Source of the DNA: JANQIV01 sp050117315
GTDB taxonomy: Bacteria; Bacteroidota; Ignavibacteria; Ignavibacteriales; Melioribacteraceae
Length of the DNA: 35,491 nucleotides
NCBI GenBank assembly: GCA_050117315.1
Contig: JASFMY010000065.1
Location: 1-35,491, forward strand
Reading direction: 5' to 3'
The notes below the pieces were generated by a model. That model did not search any database. It saw only the letters and a list, made by a program, of their open reading frames with translations, and was not told the origin of the DNA. The number at the start of each line of letters is the position of its first letter. Positions within the stretch are counted from its first letter, which is position 1. Positions 8,095-16,062 of the stretch are shown piece after piece. The translations under genes and the position numbers were made by a program.

Positions 8095-10914
8095 ATGAAT
8101 TCAAAAACTTCTGTAATAAAATCACGGATATTCGTTATTTTATTTGTGTTTTTATTTTTGGCAGTCTCTTATCTGCTTTTTGCATATCACTACAATAAAC
8201 AAGTTAATGACAAAGAAATAAAAGCGGTAAATAAACAGCTTTTGTTACTTGATTCAACCTATACTTTTATTGAAGAGATCACCGGCAAAACCATATCGTC
8301 CGGTCAGCTTAATAATACAGCCGAGAATGTAGAAAGACTTCTAAGTACACTGGATATAAATGAACCGGCTGATGAGATATTAAACAGCAAAGCAAAAGAT
8401 AAAATAAAGACTATTGATTCATTAAACAGCGAATTAAAATTACATGTAGGTAATGTTCATTCAACCGGATCAATATCAAAAAAAAGAGCTGAAATTTCAT
8501 TGATCAACTCTAAAACCGTCGCGATTCAGAAGCACATAAAAGATATAAAAACATCACTTGCTGAAGACGGTCAAGTTCTATTCGAATCGGTTGATTATAA
8601 TAATAACTACTTGTATGGTTATTTTATACTCTCTGTATTATTATCAATTGTACTGGTTTTCACATTTATTACTTCAACCCGAAGAAAAGTTCGGCTGGAA
8701 GAAAAAGATGTTAATATTGATGATTTGCAGAACCACATTAAATATTTTTATGAAAAAGATCCTCTGCTTGAATTTAACGTTAATTTCGATGGAATTATTG
8801 TAGAGGCCAATAGAGCCTTTATTGAACACTTCGGATACAACAGGAAAGCAATAATAGGAAAACATATAAAAACTATAACCGATGAATCTGAAATAGAGAC
8901 GCTGGAAAGAAATGCTCGCCGGTGTTTCTTACGGCCCGGGAAAGTGATAACATGGGAAATTTGCCGGGTAAGAAAAAACGGAAATAAAGTTTGGCTCAAA
9001 GAAAGTGGCCGGGCTGTAAAGGATGCTGACGGAAATAAAGTGCTTCTTATTGATGCAAAAGATATAACTGTTACGAAAGTAAAAGACGAAAAAATTCATC
9101 TGTCCGACTTAATTCTTCAAAACGTTGCGGCCTTAATTTTAGTTGTTGATTCGGGTAGTAAAGTTAAGTATGTAAGCCCCTCGGTTGAAAAAATACTTGG
9201 TTACAAACCTGAAGAATTGTTAGAGGAAGGCTGGTGGGAAAAAACATGGTACACTCCAAATGAAAGAAACGAAGAATTTGAAAACGCAAAGAAAAGAGCA
9301 CGAGGTGATTTACCGGTTGCGGAAACAACTTATGAAAGGTTTATTAAAAGAAAAGATGCAAAGCCGTGCAGGATCCTGTGGCAGGAGACAAAAGGGCCTA
9401 ACGACCTGCTTATCGGCGTAGGTTATGATATTACGGAAAATATGCAGGTGCAAAAGGAACTGAAAGAATCAAAGGAGCGCTACAAAGAGTTATTTAACAG
9501 TATTGGAGATTCAATATTTATAACGGATATGGAACATAAAATAATTGAAGCAAACCAAACTGCTTTCAGAAAATTAAGTGTTACGAAAGACGAGCTTCTT
9601 AATAAAAAGATGAAGAACATAATTTCAAGCGAATTTCATTATGATGAAGATGAGTTGCTGAGAGGATTGAAAAAAAACAAAAACAAATTAATTGAAACGG
9701 AGTTTGTTGTAAATGATAAAAAATCTATCGCAGTGGAATTAAGTAATAATTTAATTGATTATGAAGGCGCGCCTGCGGTTTTAAGTATTGCAAGGGATAT
9801 AACGGATAGGAAAAAAATTGAGGAACGTATTAAAATATTATCTCTTGCTATTGAACAAAGCCCCGTATCCGTAGTTATTACCGATGTTAAAGGAAATATA
9901 AATTACATTAATAAACAATTTGTGGAAGTAACGGGGTATACAAGGGAAGAAGTACTTGGAAAAAATATAAACATACAAAAGTCGGGGAAAACACCGCGGG
10001 AAGTTTACAAAGAGCTATGGGAAACAATATTAAAAGGGAAAAGCTGGTACGGGGAATTGTATAACAAAAAGAAAAACGGCGAACTATTCTGGGAAAGCAC
10101 ATCAATTTCGCCCATTAAAGATGATAGGGGTAAAGTAGTTCATTTTGTAGCGATTAAAAAAGATATAACTGAAAATAAGGAGTATCAACAAAAATTAAAA
10201 TCTGCTAAAGAAAAAGCCGAAGAAATGACAAGACTAAAATCAGTTTTCCTAAATAATATGAGTCACGAATTAAGAACCCCGTTAATCGGTATCATTGGAT
10301 ACGCAGAAATTTTATACGAAGAAATTAACGAAAAAGAATTGAGTGAAATTGCCGGGCACATTTACAAAGGCGGAAAAAGGTTAACCACTACGTTGAATTC
10401 TATCTTGGACTTATCAAAAATTGAATCAAATGAATTGCCGCTGAATATTGTAACGAATAATATTAATGATTTGCTTAAAGAGACAATTAATAATTTCCAT
10501 GAAGAAATTTCTAAAAAAGGATTGTCGTTTAACAATAATTTTGTGGATAACCCGGTGGTTTATGCAAAGGTTGATGAAAGATTATTCAAGGACGTTATAT
10601 CAAACCTTCTCGATAATGCTGTAAAATATACTGAAACCGGGAGCATTACAATTGAAGCAAACTACGATGCAAAAGAACCTGAGAATTATACAATTGTAAA
10701 AATAAGCGATACAGGAATAGGTATTCCGGAAAAATATCACCGGCAAATTTTTGAACCGTTCAGGCAGATTAGCGAAGGTGATAACCGGAGTTTTGAAGGA
10801 ATAGGGTTAGGGCTGGCCGTAGCCAAAAAATTTCTTGAAGTAATGAACGGTAAAATCTGCTTGAGCAGCAGGGTAGGCATGGGCTCTGCTTTTATGCTGA
10901 AACTTCCGAGATAA
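8095..10914 (+). CDS. Membrane-bound sensor histidine kinase with four PAS domains
   Basis: A protein of 939 residues from ATG 8095; an in-frame TTG at 8083 would add four residues, and neither has a good ribosome site. A first membrane helix (SRIFVILFVFLFLAVSYLLF) and a second near residue 175-195 (YGYFILSVLLSIVLVFTFI) bracket a periplasmic region of about 140 residues. Then come four PAS domains, roughly 215-335, 340-455, 460-575 and 580-700, the last two with PAC-like tails ending DITDRKK and DITENKE. The dimerisation/phosphoacceptor box is NNMSHELRTPL with H724, followed by N box DNAVKY, G1 DTGIGIP, F box and G2 GIGLGLAVAKKF. No receiver domain and no response regulator adjoins, so it is an orphan kinase whose partner lies elsewhere. 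Confidence 0.92.
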   Translation: MNSKTSVIKSRIFVILFVFLFLAVSYLLFAYHYNKQVNDKEIKAVNKQLLLLDSTYTFIEEITGKTISSGQLNNTAENVERLLSTLDINEPADEILNSKAKDKIKTIDSLNSELKLHVGNVHSTGSISKKRAEISLINSKTVAIQKHIKDIKTSLAEDGQVLFESVDYNNNYLYGYFILSVLLSIVLVFTFITSTRRKVRLEEKDVNIDDLQNHIKYFYEKDPLLEFNVNFDGIIVEANRAFIEHFGYNRKAIIGKHIKTITDESEIETLERNARRCFLRPGKVITWEICRVRKNGNKVWLKESGRAVKDADGNKVLLIDAKDITVTKVKDEKIHLSDLILQNVAALILVVDSGSKVKYVSPSVEKILGYKPEELLEEGWWEKTWYTPNERNEEFENAKKRARGDLPVAETTYERFIKRKDAKPCRILWQETKGPNDLLIGVGYDITENMQVQKELKESKERYKELFNSIGDSIFITDMEHKIIEANQTAFRKLSVTKDELLNKKMKNIISSEFHYDEDELLRGLKKNKNKLIETEFVVNDKKSIAVELSNNLIDYEGAPAVLSIARDITDRKKIEERIKILSLAIEQSPVSVVITDVKGNINYINKQFVEVTGYTREEVLGKNINIQKSGKTPREVYKELWETILKGKSWYGELYNKKKNGELFWESTSISPIKDDRGKVVHFVAIKKDITENKEYQQKLKSAKEKAEEMTRLKSVFLNNMSHELRTPLIGIIGYAEILYEEINEKELSEIAGHIYKGGKRLTTTLNSILDLSKIESNELPLNIVTNNINDLLKETINNFHEEISKKGLSFNNNFVDNPVVYAKVDERLFKDVISNLLDNAVKYTETGSITIEANYDAKEPENYTIVKISDTGIGIPEKYHRQIFEPFRQISEGDNRSFEGIGLGLAVAKKFLEVMNGKICLSSRVGMGSAFMLKLPR

Positions 10915-10982
10915 TCAAAGTCACATATTGTCATAAAAAAATAATCATATTACATTTTTTATTTAATGGCAAAATTTCTAAT

Positions 10983-11066
10983 CTTAATCATACTCGTAAT
11001 CTTAATCTTACTCATAATCTTCTTACTCTTTTTGGGGGAGAGATTAAGAGTATGATTATGATTAAG
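10983..11066. repeat. Inverted repeat rich in TTAATC/GATTAA motifs
   Basis: In the 324-bp gap between the kinase and the ferredoxin, CTTAATCATACTCGTAATCT (10983 on, arm to 11007) is mirrored by an arm at 11042-11066 ending ATGATTAAG, about 22 of 25 positions matching. Further GATTATGAT and ATCATAATT words continue to about 11138. Such TTAATCATAATC tracts occur as dispersed intergenic repeats. It may act as a transcript-end hairpin. No gene is seen in this gap. Confidence 0.6.
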
Positions 11067-11238
11067 AATAAAATGCACTGCACAGTAAGAGATTATGATG
11101 TCGTATACGATGAGACTCGTAATCATAATTTTAATCAAAATATCGGAAAACATTTTTATCCATTGTAGTTAGAAACAAAATAATTATTTTTACTATCGTT
11201 GTTAACATAATTTCTCTTAGAAAAAGTGAGGATAAACG

Positions 11239-11538
11239 ATGGCTGTAAAAATAACCGACGAATGTATTGCCTGTAACGCATGCGAAGCCGAATGCCCTAA
11301 TACCGCTATTTATTCTGCAGGCGAACCTTGGAACTTAGACGGTGAAGAGCACGATGCTTTATCTGATGACTTTACATATGTTGTGCCTGAAAAGTGTACC
11401 GAATGTGTAGGATTTTACGATGAACCGCAATGCATACCTGCTTGCCCTACTGAAGCGATTGTAATGGATGAAGACCACCGGGAAACACAGGACGAATTAC
11501 TAAAAAAGAAAGAACACTTAGACGAAGTAGGCAGATGA
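11239..11538 (+). CDS. YfhL/FdxN-type 2[4Fe-4S] ferredoxin
   Basis: A 99-residue soluble ferredoxin. The first cluster motif is CIACNACEAECP (C9, C12, C15, C19). The second is CTECVGFYDEPQCIPACP, which has the extra residues between the second and third cysteines typical of the YfhL/Chlorobium-type and Alvin-type ferredoxins. These carry low-potential electrons, for example to pyruvate:ferredoxin oxidoreductase or to nitrogen and carbon fixation enzymes in relatives. A GAGGA site precedes ATG 11239. It is a single-gene unit ending in a bidirectional terminator shared with the minus-strand gene beyond. The insertion of about 25 acidic residues between the clusters (EPWNLDGEEHDALSDDF) is somewhat long. 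Confidence 0.93.
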   Translation: MAVKITDECIACNACEAECPNTAIYSAGEPWNLDGEEHDALSDDFTYVVPEKCTECVGFYDEPQCIPACPTEAIVMDEDHRETQDELLKKKEHLDEVGR

Positions 11539-11630
11539 TATTATGTAGTGCAAATTTTTAATCTGCGTTCTAAACAATAGAATAGAGGAAACTTCTGAAA
11601 AATCAATATTGAGGTGATATTTAGATACAA

Positions 11631-11664
11631 AAAAAGCCGGAACATTTTGTCCGGCTTTTTATCA
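11631..11664. terminator. Bidirectional intrinsic terminator
   Basis: AGCCGGA and TCCGGCT form a GC-rich stem around the loop ACATTTTG, flanked by AAAAAAA on the left and TTTTT on the right. It can therefore end both the ferredoxin transcript and the convergent AhpD-like transcript. Confidence 0.85.
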
Positions 11665-11688
11665 ATAATTCTAATTTTTTCAGAACAT

Positions 11689-12027
11689 TTATTTCATCAT
11701 TTCTTTCATAGCTTTGTAAGCAATATCGCCGTAAGCAACTGAGGGACCGCCGCCCATTAAAACGGCAACTCCGATGGTTTCAACTATTTCTTCATGAGTA
11801 GCGCCTGCCTTTAATGAATCCTGCACATGGCATGCAATACAACCTTCACAACGGACAGCAATTCCAATGCCTAATGCAATAAGTTCTTTTTGTTTTACGG
11901 TAAGTGCACCGTCGTCCCCGGTAGCTTTATGCATGGTTGCAAAACCTTGCGCAATCCCCGGGTATTCTTTTGATAAAGTTCCTACAAAATTAAAAACTGC
12001 TTGTGCTTTTTCTGGATAAGTCGACAT
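11689..12027 (-). CDS. Carboxymuconolactone decarboxylase/AhpD-family protein
   Basis: A 112-residue all-helical protein. The redox motif EGCIACHVQDSLKAGAT (two cysteines in CxxC followed by His) is that of AhpD-like alkylhydroperoxidases, and the rest (KQKELIALGIGIAVRC, EEIVETIGVAVLMGGGPSV) fits the carboxymuconolactone decarboxylase fold. With both cysteines present it is more likely a thiol-dependent peroxidase or disulfide reductant than a decarboxylase. The start is set by AGGAG before ATG at 12027 on the minus strand. It stands alone, convergent with the ferredoxin gene. Confidence 0.9.
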   Translation of the reverse strand: MSTYPEKAQAVFNFVGTLSKEYPGIAQGFATMHKATGDDGALTVKQKELIALGIGIAVRCEGCIACHVQDSLKAGATHEEIVETIGVAVLMGGGPSVAYGDIAYKAMKEMMK

Positions 12028-12235
12028 ATCAGTATCTCCTATTGATAAATTAGCTATTAGTTTAATTCAGCAAAACATTAAATCTCCTAAAGAAATGAAA
12101 GCTATAGCCGTCGTTGCATTAAGGAGTAATACTTTTGCATTTTTCCATATTTATTCAAAAAATATATGAACAAATATAAGGTTTTGTACTAGATAAATAA
12201 CTATATTGTTTCTCAATGTAAATAAAAACAAAACG

Positions 12236-12363
12236 TGTTATGTCAACAATGAAGTGCCGTGTCATTCCCAAATTCCGCCGCGGCGGATTATCGGGAATCC
12301 ACTTTTATAAATTAGATTCCCGCTTAATACGTGCGGGAATGACAATACAGAATTGACATGACA
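12236..12363. mobile_element. MITE copy 1 (TGTYATGTCAA termini)
   Basis: This 128-bp element starts TGTTATGTCAA and ends TTGACATGACA, an 11-bp terminal inverted repeat with one mismatch. Its interior (GAAGTGCCGTGTCATTCCC, TCGGGAATCCACTTTTATAA, TTAGATTCCCGC, GGGAATGACA, ACAGAATTGAC) is shared almost base for base with the copy at 21735-21897, apart from a GCCGCGGCGG palindrome here and a 40-bp extra piece there. The right flank is CTAG; the left flank is AACG, so a target duplication is not intact. It encodes no protein and would need a transposase supplied elsewhere. Confidence 0.82.
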
Positions 12364-12529
12364 CTAGAAGTTGAATATTATATTAACTCGTTGTTCATTA
12401 AATATTAAACAAGTATCAACCTTTTCAAAAAGTTGAATTTCTTTTGATACTATTCGCAGCTTCTTCACGTCAAAATAAGCGGGAAGCCGTGGTGAGTTTG
12501 TATCAACTGAACATATACAGAGTTTGAAT

Positions 12530-12973
12530 ATGCTAAACAATACCAAATATTTACTTTTGATAATATTATTCTTTACAGTTGCAAACCTTGCGCAGGAAAA
12601 TAAAATAACAGGTGAACAAGATTCCGTTTCCGTCTCTCATGAATTGAATTTCGCCTCGTTTAATGAAACGGAATTATACTATTTATATAGGTACTCAATC
12701 AGAGAATTAACCGACTTTAATAATTTTACAATTGAACCCGGCTTAAGCTCAGGCACAAATCCATACATACATATCCTTTCTGCAAATACCTCGAAAGATT
12801 TTCTGCAAAGCAAGCATGATTTACAAAGGGTGCTGGACAACCAGTATAAATTAATTCAAAGCCGGAGCCTCGGAACCTTTGGGCGGATTATTGCAACTGC
12901 CGTAACTGCAACTGCTGCCGGGATAGCAACCTACCATGTTATAAAATACAAAGAAGCCTACGGAATAAAGTAA
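12530..12973 (+). CDS. Small secreted or periplasmic protein, unknown function
   Basis: About 147 residues from ATG 12530; an in-frame TTG at 12524 is less likely. A signal peptide is clear (KYLLLIILFFTVANLAQE). The mature part contains a helical LQRVLDNQYKLIQSR stretch and a hydrophobic segment near the C-terminus (FGRIIATAVTATAAGIATYHVIKY) that could be a membrane helix. I do not recognise a family. It is monocistronic, preceded by the MITE at 12236-12363 and followed by a hairpin. Confidence 0.65.
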   Translation: MLNNTKYLLLIILFFTVANLAQENKITGEQDSVSVSHELNFASFNETELYYLYRYSIRELTDFNNFTIEPGLSSGTNPYIHILSANTSKDFLQSKHDLQRVLDNQYKLIQSRSLGTFGRIIATAVTATAAGIATYHVIKYKEAYGIK

Positions 12974-13000
12974 AACAGATTGCTTGCAATCTGGTTTTGT
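12972..13000 (+). terminator. Probable intrinsic terminator
   Basis: Directly after the stop codon, CAGATTG and CAATCTG form a hairpin with loop CTTG, flanked by AAAA on the left and TTTT (interrupted) on the right. It should end the small secreted-protein transcript. Confidence 0.6.
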
Positions 13001-13720
13001 AGTAAAACGGCAATCAAATCAGGAACTACACAAAAGCTCAACTTTTGTTTTGGGAAAAATTAATCTTTTAAAAAATAATTATATCAAATAATTACCTATT
13101 AAATACACTATTATTATTTGATGCCAATCAATTATTTATCCAATCAATTTTTATAAATTACTGCTGTTGATAAATAGCACAAGTACTAATTTAACATCCG
13201 TTTGTCTAGATTATAAAAAATTTAAAAATAAATTTTCTTGCATAAAATATGATTATAACATATATTGGAAAATAGACTTAATATCCCATCTTCATATGCT
13301 GAAATTAAATATATTTTGTTAATACTTGTTGAAAGAATTGAAATAAGATTTACAAAATTGTTTATAAAATGTAATCCGTTATTTACAAGCTATTTTGCAG
13401 TAGTCTAATTTATTCAATTTTTGCAGTCTTAAAGGTGGAAGTTTTCTGAGTTTGTTTAGTGGTGCTCTATTAAAAGCATTAAAATAAATTCTTACGAGGG
13501 TATGCAATTTCTAATTGTAAATTATTCGGAAATTAAATTAAGACATTTAATGTAACATCAATCAAGTGATAAAGTTATATGTATTATGCTAATATTTAAA
13601 TATATAAGTAAAATTATATGTGTAAGAATATTCAAAATAGGACACGAATTGTTTACTTTTTTTTATACTCAAAATTTCAGTAGTCATAAAAATTTATAAT
13701 ACATTCAAGGAGATTATTAA
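13001..13720. other. AT-rich intergenic region without a recognisable gene
   Basis: About 720 bp of very AT-rich DNA with stop codons in all frames. I see no open reading frame with a credible start, no RNA gene and no strong inverted repeat. The last part must hold the promoter of the T9SS protein gene at 13721, whose ribosome site AAGGAGA lies at 13707-13713. Confidence 0.6.
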
Positions 13721-14818
13721 ATGGAAAAAAAATCTACAAATTTAGAAAATAAGTTGCTTTTTTATTCGGTAGCAGCTGGTTCGCTTTTTGTGACTTCTAG
13801 TAATATATTTGGCCAATTAGCTACATTAAATAACGGAGAAACTTATGATGTTGATTTTGACGGTAGCGGAGCTGAATTGCAGATATTGTTTAATAATAAG
13901 GATTCTTTTTGGCTAAGAAGTTTTGCATCTAATGTTTCGGTTTATGGAAACAAACCTGCAGCATTTGCTTTGCCTTATAATTTAACTTCTGGCAATACTA
14001 TTAATACTACACAAAATTGGCAATCAGTACCTGCTACAGCTTCTGGATATGCCATTCTTGATCATACTGCTTATGGGGGACATTTTGATTCTACAACTTT
14101 TGGATCAAATCATTATTTTGGTGTTAGGTTCAACAATGGAGCCGGCTTAAAATATGGCTGGGTTAGGATTGAGCTTAACTCTTCCGGACAGCTAGTTATA
14201 CATGATCAACAATATGGTGATACCCCACCAGCACCTCTACCTGTAGAATTGACCTTTTTTTCAGCAAGTATTTTTAATAATTCGGTACAATTACTTTGGG
14301 ATACAGCAACTGAAATAAATAATTATGGATTTGAGATTGAACGCAAAGAGTTAGATCAGATTGCCGGCAGTCTGGCTAGCGAATGGGAAAAGATAGGTTT
14401 TGTTAACGGTCATGGAAACAGCAATTCTCCGAAAAGTTATTCGTTTATAGATGGAAGTCCTTTATCAACAAAAGCAGCATACCGTTTAAAACAAATTGAT
14501 TTTGACGGTACATTTGATTATTCAAATGTGATTGAAGTAACCGCCGAATTGCCGGCTGAATACGAACTTAAACAGAATTACCCGAATCCTTTTAACCCGG
14601 AAACAACAATTAACTTTGCTTTGCCGGAAACCCAGTTGGTTAATCTTTCTATCTATAACATCCTGGGTGAAAAAATTAAAGAATTAGTTAACGAAGAACT
14701 TGAGCCGGGGTTTCATTCAGTCTTTTTTGACGGCAGCGGACTTGCCAGCGGAACTTATATATATAGGCTTGAAACTAATAACTTTTCCCAGGTTAAAAAA
14801 ATGTTATTGGTTAAATAA
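13721..14818 (+). CDS. Type IX-secreted protein with C-terminal sorting domain
   Basis: A 365-residue exported protein. The N-terminus has a signal peptide (KLLFYSVAAGSLFVTSSNIFG). Residues 30-165 form a beta-rich domain of unknown family (NNGETYDVDFDGSG ... GLKYGWVRIELNSSG). Residues 170-275 match a Bacteroidetes-type linking module (PVELTFFSASIFNNSVQLLW, NNYGFEIERK). The last 80 residues are a type A T9SS sorting domain: NYPNPFNPETTINFALPE, SIYNILGEKIKELV, GTYIYRLETNNFSQVKKMLL. That domain is recognised at the outer membrane and usually removed as the protein is attached to the surface or released. AAGGAGA before ATG sets the start. The gene stands alone before the collar-protein pair. Substrate or ligand unknown. 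Confidence 0.88.
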   Translation: MEKKSTNLENKLLFYSVAAGSLFVTSSNIFGQLATLNNGETYDVDFDGSGAELQILFNNKDSFWLRSFASNVSVYGNKPAAFALPYNLTSGNTINTTQNWQSVPATASGYAILDHTAYGGHFDSTTFGSNHYFGVRFNNGAGLKYGWVRIELNSSGQLVIHDQQYGDTPPAPLPVELTFFSASIFNNSVQLLWDTATEINNYGFEIERKELDQIAGSLASEWEKIGFVNGHGNSNSPKSYSFIDGSPLSTKAAYRLKQIDFDGTFDYSNVIEVTAELPAEYELKQNYPNPFNPETTINFALPETQLVNLSIYNILGEKIKELVNEELEPGFHSVFFDGSGLASGTYIYRLETNNFSQVKKMLLVK

Positions 14819-14858
14819 AAAAGATGAGAATTATTTTTAATATCACCCGACAATATTG

Positions 14859-14889
14859 TTGACATAGTAGTAGTCTTGTACAAGATAAT
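14859..14889 (+). promoter_or_regulatory. Candidate promoter with a palindrome, upstream of the first collar gene
   Basis: TTGACA (14859-14864) and GATAAT (14884-14889) are separated by 19 bp. The palindrome TCTTGTACAAGA (14874-14885) overlaps the -10 side, and a second inverted repeat (ATATTCTA ... TAGAATAT) follows at 14888-14914. A spacer this long with dyad symmetry suggests an activator-dependent promoter, but the dyad is not centred as in MerR-type promoters. Confidence 0.3.
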
Positions 14890-14967
14890 ATTCTATAACT
14901 ATATAGTAGAATATGTTTAATCACAGTAAAAGCTAAAATATCACTAATAACTCACATTGGAGGGGAC

Positions 14968-15738
14968 ATGAACAAAAATGGTCCAAAAATACTTTCAGAT
15001 TCATCATCACCTGAAGAAAGAAGGGGTTTTTTGAAAAAGCTTGCAGCATTCGCAGCAGGTGTAGCAACACTGGGAGGATTCACAAATTTAAGAGCAAAGA
15101 ATACTTTTTCAGGCAGAGAGCTTTCTACAGTTGCAAGTCCCGATGCTTATATCGGGTCTATTACAATGTTCGGCGGAAATTTCGCCATCCGCGACTGGGG
15201 GTTTTGTGCCGGGCAGACACTTGCCGTTTCGGATAATTCAGCTTTATTTTCTATCCTGGGATGTACTTTCGGGGGTGACTGCAGATCTACGTTTGGTTAC
15301 CCTGATTTAAGAGGAAGGGTTCCCATCAGTTCAGGCCAGGGACCCGGTCTGCCTTATTTTACATTGGGTACAAGGTTCGGCGCTACAACACATACGTTAT
15401 CTCTTCTTGAAATGCCTGTACATAATCATACTGCTGAAATTACTGTTCCGCCAAGTTATACAGGAAGTGTAAAACCGAATGCAAAGACAGGACTTGGAGG
15501 TGTAACGGACAATCCAACAGACGCAGTTCCGAGGCAATTGAATAACACAAATATTTATTCCACAGCTACTCCTAATGCTACTATGGCAGAATCACCAGTT
15601 ACAATAACACCGACCACAGATATGGGAACAGTAACAGTTGGGAATGCGGGCGGTTCACAGGCATTCAGTCTTATGCAGCCTACAACAGTAGTTAATTTTA
15701 TTATTTGTGAATACGGTGTATATCCTCCAAGAAATTAA
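14968..15738 (+). CDS. Tail-collar/microcystin-dependent-type protein with Tat-like signal, copy 1
   Basis: A 256-residue protein. The N-terminus has a twin-arginine-like motif followed by a hydrophobic run (PEERRGFLKKLAAFAAG, residues 16-32), so export is likely. The rest is a phage tail collar domain as in the MdpB (microcystin-dependent) family: IGSITMFGGNFAIRDWGFC, GQTL, then FGYPDLRGRVPISSGQGPG and LLEMPVHNHTAEITVP, ending MQPTTVVNFIICEYGVYPP. In phage this fold makes tail fibre tips; in free-living bacteria, proteins of this family are chromosomal and of unclear role. It begins after a strong GGAGGGG site. The paralogue at 16063 is about 85 % identical by eye. No phage genes are near, so a host surface function is more likely than a prophage. 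Confidence 0.85.
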   Translation: MNKNGPKILSDSSSPEERRGFLKKLAAFAAGVATLGGFTNLRAKNTFSGRELSTVASPDAYIGSITMFGGNFAIRDWGFCAGQTLAVSDNSALFSILGCTFGGDCRSTFGYPDLRGRVPISSGQGPGLPYFTLGTRFGATTHTLSLLEMPVHNHTAEITVPPSYTGSVKPNAKTGLGGVTDNPTDAVPRQLNNTNIYSTATPNATMAESPVTITPTTDMGTVTVGNAGGSQAFSLMQPTTVVNFIICEYGVYPPRN

Positions 15739-15745
15739 GAACTAA

Positions 15746-15775
15746 GTAACCCGGGTTTTGAACAATCCGGGTTAC
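15746..15775 (+). terminator. Terminator-like hairpin after collar copy 1
   Basis: GTAACCCGG and CCGGGTTAC form a 9-bp stem around a 12-base loop just after the stop codon. The same stem sequence recurs after copy 2. A weak T-run (ATTTAT) follows. Confidence 0.65.
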
Positions 15776-15777
15776 GA

Positions 15778-15889
15778 TTTATATAAAATGAGGTATAAAT
15801 GCCTCAGCGCTGCATTCGCAGCGAAATATTAGTAGAATTAGAAAAAAGTAAAAGAATTAAGCTCCGGCGGAGCGACAGAGATTCTTAAA
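15778..15889. repeat. Cluster of small hairpins between the collar genes
   Basis: Short palindromes lie in series: GAGG/CCTC around TATAAATG, CGCTGC/GCAGCG, and GCTCCGGCGGAGC. No gene. They resemble dispersed intergenic repeat fragments, but no second copy is in the window. Confidence 0.4.
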
Positions 15890-16007
15890 TATACACAAGC
15901 CAAATTGGTTTTGGTATTTTGTTTTTATTTCGAACTCACCTAAATCCTCTCTTAAAAAGAGAGGACTTTATGGCAAAATCCCAAAACCAATTTGTAACAA
16001 GTATATA
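15890..16007. mobile_element. 118-bp palindromic element, copy A
   Basis: TATACACAAGCCAAATTGG at the left end mirrors CCAAAACCAATTTGTAACAA-GTATATA at the right end. In the middle, CCTCTCTT and AAGAGAGG form a second hairpin. The whole is nearly a single long palindrome of about 118 bp. It lacks any protein. An almost identical copy (over 90 % by eye) is at 17209-17326. It lies against the duplicated leader of the second collar gene. It is best read as a non-autonomous, MITE-like or REP-like element. Confidence 0.75.
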
Positions 16008-16062
16008 TGTTTAATTATAGCAAAGGCTATAATATCAATAATAACTCACAAAAGGAGGGCAC

